From: an uncultured Kiloniellales bacterium
GTDB taxonomy: Bacteria; Pseudomonadota; Alphaproteobacteria; Kiloniellales; JAKSDN01
Direction of reading: 5' to 3'
NCBI GenBank assembly: GCA_947259625.1
Contig: CAMYMY010000140.1
Location: 1 to 8,339 of the forward strand
DNA: 8,339 bases
In this document: piece by piece, positions 5,022 through 8,339 of the stretch
Position numbering within the stretch: position 1 is the first letter of the stretch
How the letters are laid out: each line of letters starts with the position of its first letter
Made by a program: the position numbers and the translations under genes
The notes under the pieces: model-generated
What the model saw: only the letters and a program-made list of their open reading frames with translations
What the model was told of the DNA's origin: nothing
Databases searched by the model: none

Positions 5022-6839
5022 CTAGCGCCGGCCGAAAAGTTTCTCGATGTCGGCGAGCTTGAGCTCGACGTAGGTCGGCCGGCCGTGGTTGCACTGGCCG
5101 GAGTGGGGCGTCGCCTCCATCTGGCGCAGCAGCGCGTTCATCTCCGCCGCGTTGAGCCGGCGCCCGGCACGCACCGAGCCGTGGCAGGCCAGGGTGCCGC
5201 AGACCTCCTCGAGCCGCTCCTTGACGGTCAGCGCCTCGCCCAGCTCGGCCAGCTCGTCAGCCAGGTCGCGCAGCAGGCCCTGGGTGTCGACCTCGCCCAG
5301 CAAGGCCGGCACCTCGCGCACCACCACCGCGCCGGGGCCGAAGGGCTCGAGGCCGAGGCCGAGCTCGGCCAGCTCGCCGGCCCGGGCGGTCAGGCGCGCG
5401 GCCGCGCCCTCGTCGAGCTCGACCACCTCGGGGATCAGCAGCAGCTGGGCGACGACGCCGCGCTCGCCCAGCTGCTGCTTCATGCGCTCGTAGACCAGGC
5501 GCTCGTGGGCCGCGTGCTGGTCGACGATGACGATGCCGTCGCCGGTCTGGGCGACGATATAGGTGGCGTGCAGCTGGCCCCGGGCCGCGCCCAGGGGATA
5601 GGCCTCGGCGACCTCGCTGCCCGCCTCGCCCGGGGCGGCGGGGTCCAGGCCCTCGGCCGGGCGCGCGGCGGGCGCGTCGGCCAGCCCGGGCAGCGGCGCG
5701 TGGTAGGCGGCCGCCGCCTCGGCCAGGCCGCGCGGCAGGGTGCCGCCGCCGTGTCCGGCCTGCGCGGTGGGCAGGCCCGGTCCCGCGTGCGGCTTGAGCG
5801 CGCCCAGCGCCGCGCCGGCCACGGTGGTGGCGGCCCGGTGGCCGGCTTCGGCGAGCGCGTGGCGGCAGGCGCCGACGATCAGGCCGCGCATCAGGCCCGG
5901 TTCGCGGAAGCGCACCTCGGTCTTGGCCGGGTGGACGTTGACGTCGACCGCCTCGGCCGGCAGCTCGAGGAAGAGAGCGACCAGGGGGTGCCGGTCGCGC
6001 GCCAAGAAGTCCTGGTAGGCGCCGCGCACCGCGCCGTGCAGCAGCCGGTCCCGGACCGGGCGGCCGTTGACGAAGAGGTATTGCTGCTGCGCGTTGCCGC
6101 GGTTCAGCGTCGGCAGACCGATGTAGCCGGTCAGCCGCAGGTCCTCGCGCAGGGCCTCGACCGGCAGCGCGTTCGGGGCGAAGTCGCGGCCCATGACGGC
6201 GGCCAGGCGCGCCAGGCGCGCCTCGAAAAGCTCGCCGTCGCAGGGCGCCAGGCTCAGCACGGACCGCGCCTCGTCGGCCAGGGTGAAGCCGACCTCCGGA
6301 TGGGCCATGGCGAGGCGCCGGAGCGCGTCCTGGGCGTGGCCCAACTCGGTGCGCGCCGCCTTCAGGAACTTGAGCCGCGCCGGCGTGGCGAAGAACAGGT
6401 CGCGCACCTCGACCCGGGTGCCGGGCGGCTGGGCGGCGGGTTGCGGCGCGGCCTTGCGCCCGGCCTCGACGCTCAGGCTCCAGGCCTCGGCGGCGCCGGC
6501 CGCGCGGCTCGCCACCGTGAGGCGGCTGACCGCCGCGATCGAGGGCAGCGCCTCGCCGCGGAAGCCCAGGGTCTGGATGTTGACCAGGTCGTCGTCCGGC
6601 AGCTTCGAGGTGGCGTGGCGCTCGACCGCCAGGGCCAGATCCTCGGGCGTCATGCCGCAGCCGTCGTCGGTCACCGAGATGAAGGCCCGGCCGCCGTCGC
6701 GCAGCACCACGTCGACCTGCCGGGCGCCCGCGTCCAGCGCGTTCTCGACCAGCTCCTTGACCGCGGCGGCCGGGCGCTCGACCACCTCGCCGGCGGCGAT
6801 CCGGTTGACCAGGGTCTCGGGCAGGCGGCGCAGCGTCAT
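5022..6839 (-). CDS. mutL: DNA mismatch repair protein MutL
   Basis: A 605-residue MutL that couples mismatch recognition by MutS to strand incision. The N-terminal GHKL ATPase has catalytic E29 and Mg-binding N33 in KELVENALDAG (28-38), DDGCGM (58-63) and GFRGEALPSI (92-101). A proline/alanine-rich linker (about 330-420) leads to the C-terminal dimerisation and nuclease domain. That domain carries DQHAAHERLVYE (440-451), matching the DQHA(X)2E(X)4E endonuclease motif, plus ACHG (552-555) and CNHGRP (583-588). The protein is therefore predicted to be a latent nicking endonuclease, as expected in bacteria without MutH, unlike the E. coli protein. Its ATG overlaps the pgi stop as ATGA, and no strong Shine-Dalgarno is present, so translation probably depends on coupling to pgi. 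A hairpin terminator follows. Confidence 0.96.
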   Translation of the reverse strand: MTLRRLPETLVNRIAAGEVVERPAAAVKELVENALDAGARQVDVVLRDGGRAFISVTDDGCGMTPEDLALAVERHATSKLPDDDLVNIQTLGFRGEALPSIAAVSRLTVASRAAGAAEAWSLSVEAGRKAAPQPAAQPPGTRVEVRDLFFATPARLKFLKAARTELGHAQDALRRLAMAHPEVGFTLADEARSVLSLAPCDGELFEARLARLAAVMGRDFAPNALPVEALREDLRLTGYIGLPTLNRGNAQQQYLFVNGRPVRDRLLHGAVRGAYQDFLARDRHPLVALFLELPAEAVDVNVHPAKTEVRFREPGLMRGLIVGACRHALAEAGHRAATTVAGAALGALKPHAGPGLPTAQAGHGGGTLPRGLAEAAAAYHAPLPGLADAPAARPAEGLDPAAPGEAGSEVAEAYPLGAARGQLHATYIVAQTGDGIVIVDQHAAHERLVYERMKQQLGERGVVAQLLLIPEVVELDEGAAARLTARAGELAELGLGLEPFGPGAVVVREVPALLGEVDTQGLLRDLADELAELGEALTVKERLEEVCGTLACHGSVRAGRRLNAAEMNALLRQMEATPHSGQCNHGRPTYVELKLADIEKLFGRR

Positions 6840-8134
6840 GGCGCGCGCCCTTGGATTTCCCCTGCCAAGTAGCGCCGGGCCAGCACCTTGCTTTCCTCGA
6901 CCGCCGGCTGGTCGTAGGCGTTCACGCCCAGCAGGTCGGCGGCGATGATGGTCTCCAGCATGAAGTGCATGAGGAGCGCGCCCAGAACCTCCTCGTCGAG
7001 GCGCGCGAGACGGATCACGCGGATCGGATGGCCGTTCCGGGCCAGGGTCTCCGCCGTGGCACGCGCCATGGCGTCCATCAGGTCGCCCAGAGTGCGGCCC
7101 TTCAGATAGGACAGCGCCTCGTCCCCGGCGGGTCCCGGATCGATCGACGGGCCCGCACCGGCGGTATCGAGCCGGACCAGGGTGAACATCTTGTCGCGCG
7201 GGCCGGCCAGGTAGAGCTGGAGCTGGCTGTGCTGGTCGACCGCGCCCCGGGCGTCGATCGGCGTCGTGCCGGCGCCGTCCTTGCCCAGGCTCTCGGCCCA
7301 GAGCTGCCGGTACCAGAGGGCGAAGGCAGCCAGGCGGTCGACATAGGGCATGAGCACGGTCTGGCTGATCCGGCGCTCGCCCAACAGCCCGACCGAAAGC
7401 GCCGCGCCCAGGGCCGGCGGCGCGTCAGCCGGGTCGGCCGCGGCCAGGGCCTGGTCCAGCACGGCGGCGGCGCCGGCGCGCAGGGCCGCCGCGTCCAGGC
7501 CGGCGATCATTGCCGGCAGGGCCCCGACGTTGGAGAGCACCGAGAAGCGGCCGCCGATCCCAGGGTCGTGGTCCAGGCAGGGGACGCCTCTGCGCTCGGC
7601 CAGAGCGCGCAGCGGGGAGGGCCCGGGCTCGGTGATCACCGTGACCCGCCCGGCCAGGTCCCCGGCCCCCGCGGCCGCCTCGAGCGCGGGCAGGATCGCG
7701 AAAAGTTGGGCCAGGGTCTCCGCCGTGCCGCCCGACTTCGAGACGGCGAGGACGCCGGTCCGCGCCAGGTCCAGCCCGGCCAGGAGCGCCCCGAAGGTCT
7801 CCGGGTCGACGTTGTCCACGAAGTGCAGGCGGGGCGTGCCGGCGCCGGCGAGCGCCGCGAGCGCCTGGCCGCCGAGCGAGGAGCCGCCGGTGCCGAGCAC
7901 CACGACCTCGGCGAAGCGCTCGCGGTAGGCCGCGGCCACCGGCCGGCAGGCCTCCAGATCGTCGGATCGAGACGGCAGGCCGAGCAGCGGCAGGCTGCCC
8001 TCCTCCCGCGCCGCCCTGAGGCCCGCGAGCGCCGGCCCGGCCGCCTCGAGGGCCCGGCCGAGCGCCTCGTCGGAGAGGCCACCTTCGCCGATCCGCGCGG
8101 CCAGACAGGTTTCGCTCAGGTGCTCGTAGAGCAT
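6836..8134 (-). CDS. pgi: glucose-6-phosphate isomerase (short form)
   Basis: A 432-residue cytoplasmic enzyme that interconverts glucose-6-phosphate and fructose-6-phosphate. Two SIS (sugar isomerase) domains are visible. GTGGSSLGGQ (81-90) and SKSGGTAET (132-140) bind the sugar phosphate, and GGRFSVLS (194-201) matches the first Pgi signature. LWAESLGKDG (278-287) provides the catalytic base E281, DQHSQ (300-304) provides ring-opening H302, and AYDQPAVEESK (406-416) provides K416. All key residues are intact. It is about 115 residues shorter than E. coli Pgi (549) and falls in the compact class found in many bacteria (about 420-450). The ATG at 8134 has TGGAG about 10 bases upstream as a Shine-Dalgarno. 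It is the first gene of a pgi-mutL operon with a 4-base overlap. Confidence 0.94.
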   Translation of the reverse strand: MLYEHLSETCLAARIGEGGLSDEALGRALEAAGPALAGLRAAREEGSLPLLGLPSRSDDLEACRPVAAAYRERFAEVVVLGTGGSSLGGQALAALAGAGTPRLHFVDNVDPETFGALLAGLDLARTGVLAVSKSGGTAETLAQLFAILPALEAAAGAGDLAGRVTVITEPGPSPLRALAERRGVPCLDHDPGIGGRFSVLSNVGALPAMIAGLDAAALRAGAAAVLDQALAAADPADAPPALGAALSVGLLGERRISQTVLMPYVDRLAAFALWYRQLWAESLGKDGAGTTPIDARGAVDQHSQLQLYLAGPRDKMFTLVRLDTAGAGPSIDPGPAGDEALSYLKGRTLGDLMDAMARATAETLARNGHPIRVIRLARLDEEVLGALLMHFMLETIIAADLLGVNAYDQPAVEESKVLARRYLAGEIQGRAP

Positions 8135-8164
8135 GGGGGAACGGCTCCAGGGGCTTGCCAGGCG

Positions 8165-8193
8165 ACCCTAGCAGAGTCGCGCCGCAGCCGGAA
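8165..8193 (-). promoter_or_regulatory. Tentative pgi promoter
   Basis: On the minus strand, TAGGGT (8170-8165) resembles a -10 (T-A-x-x-x-T), with TTCCGG (8193-8188) 17 bases upstream. The -35 match is poor (TT only). A start about 7 bases past the -10 would give a leader of roughly 24 bases that includes the TGGAG ribosome binding site. The geometry fits, but the sequence match is weak. Confidence 0.3.
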
Positions 8194-8339
8194 GCACGGG
8201 CGACATTTGGCTCGGCTTTTAGCAGGGGGGCTAATGGGGCTTCGAGGTGCTACCAAGCACGCCATCGGTCTCATTGACCCTGATCTGCATGTTAGGCAAT
8301 GGAAGGCGGTTTCGGACGAAAAACGGCCGATCGGGTCGG
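8194..8339. other. Right-edge non-coding or unassigned segment, lower GC
   Basis: No gene is convincing here. Base composition drops: by hand count 8241-8339 is about 57% G+C, against about 70% in the genes to the left. Two short frames stay open to the window edge: plus strand from an ATG at 8234 (35 codons, beginning MGLRGATKHAIGLI) and minus strand ending in TAG at 8233-8231. Neither shows the strong G/C third-position preference of the neighbours, and I recognise neither product. An 8-base palindrome CCGATCGG lies at 8327-8334. Confidence 0.35.

Noticed and set aside
4884..6872. A 662-codon open frame on the plus strand opposite mutL
   Set aside because: It is antisense to a full MutL with every family motif intact. 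High GC suppresses stop codons, and the translation is low-complexity (rich in G, A, R, Q and L) with no recognisable domain.
8186..8220. Hairpin AGCCG...AGC / GCT...CGGCT followed by TTTT on the plus strand, a terminator candidate
   Set aside because: The loop is large (14 bases), there is a bulge, and no plus-strand gene ends nearby. It also overlaps the pgi upstream region, so it is probably fortuitous.
8231..8338. Minus-strand open frame ending in TAG at 8231 as the tail of an upstream gene
   Set aside because: Only about 35 codons are visible, with weak third-position GC and no recognisable motif; the plus strand is equally open.
1..8339. Search for a novel multi-gene system, CRISPR array, mobile element or large non-coding RNA
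   Set aside because: Coding density is near complete with recognisable families. I saw no direct repeat arrays, no transposase or integrase, and the longest stretch without a gene is about 205 bases at the right edge.

Overview
This is an ordinary housekeeping stretch from a high-GC (roughly 70%) proteobacterial chromosome, most likely an alphaproteobacterium of the Rhodospirillales type. The evidence is the DUF1127 small protein at the left edge, the short (432-residue) glucose-6-phosphate isomerase, a MutL that carries the endonuclease motif, and the tadA / RluB-family / rsmD neighbourhood. The lineage is inferred from gene content only. I see no tRNA, rRNA, CRISPR array, insertion sequence, prophage or defence system.

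Layout. Positions 1-157 hold the 3' end of a DUF1127 gene. It is followed on the same strand by an isocitrate lyase/PEP mutase-family enzyme (190-1023). This converges, with 6 bases between stops, on tadA (1030-1488, minus). A 90-base divergent intergenic region separates tadA from a three-gene plus-strand run whose reading frames overlap: a class I glutamine amidotransferase of the PuuD type (1579-2301), an RsuA/RluB-family pseudouridine synthase (2291-3136) and rsmD (3111-3665). rsmD converges on a minus-strand MFS transporter (3684-4859). Further right, also on the minus strand, pgi (6836-8134) and mutL (5022-6839) are joined by a 4-base ATGA overlap. A hairpin with a short T-run ends the mutL transcript. 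Positions 8135-8339 hold the pgi leader and a lower-GC edge without a convincing gene.

How the genes work together. tadA, the pseudouridine synthase and rsmD all modify RNA of the translation machinery (tRNA wobble adenosine, a 23S/16S uridine, 16S G966), so 1030-3665 is mainly an RNA-modification neighbourhood with an amidotransferase-like hydrolase placed inside it. pgi and mutL share an operon without an obvious functional link. The MFS pump and the PEP-mutase-like enzyme are metabolic genes whose substrates cannot be read from the sequence.

The most interesting signal is regulatory. The divergent tadA and amidotransferase genes each have a promoter-like -35/-10 pair with a 17-base spacer and exactly 7 bases between the -10 and the ATG, which predicts leaderless mRNAs in both directions. 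I do not see evidence for a novel multi-gene system.
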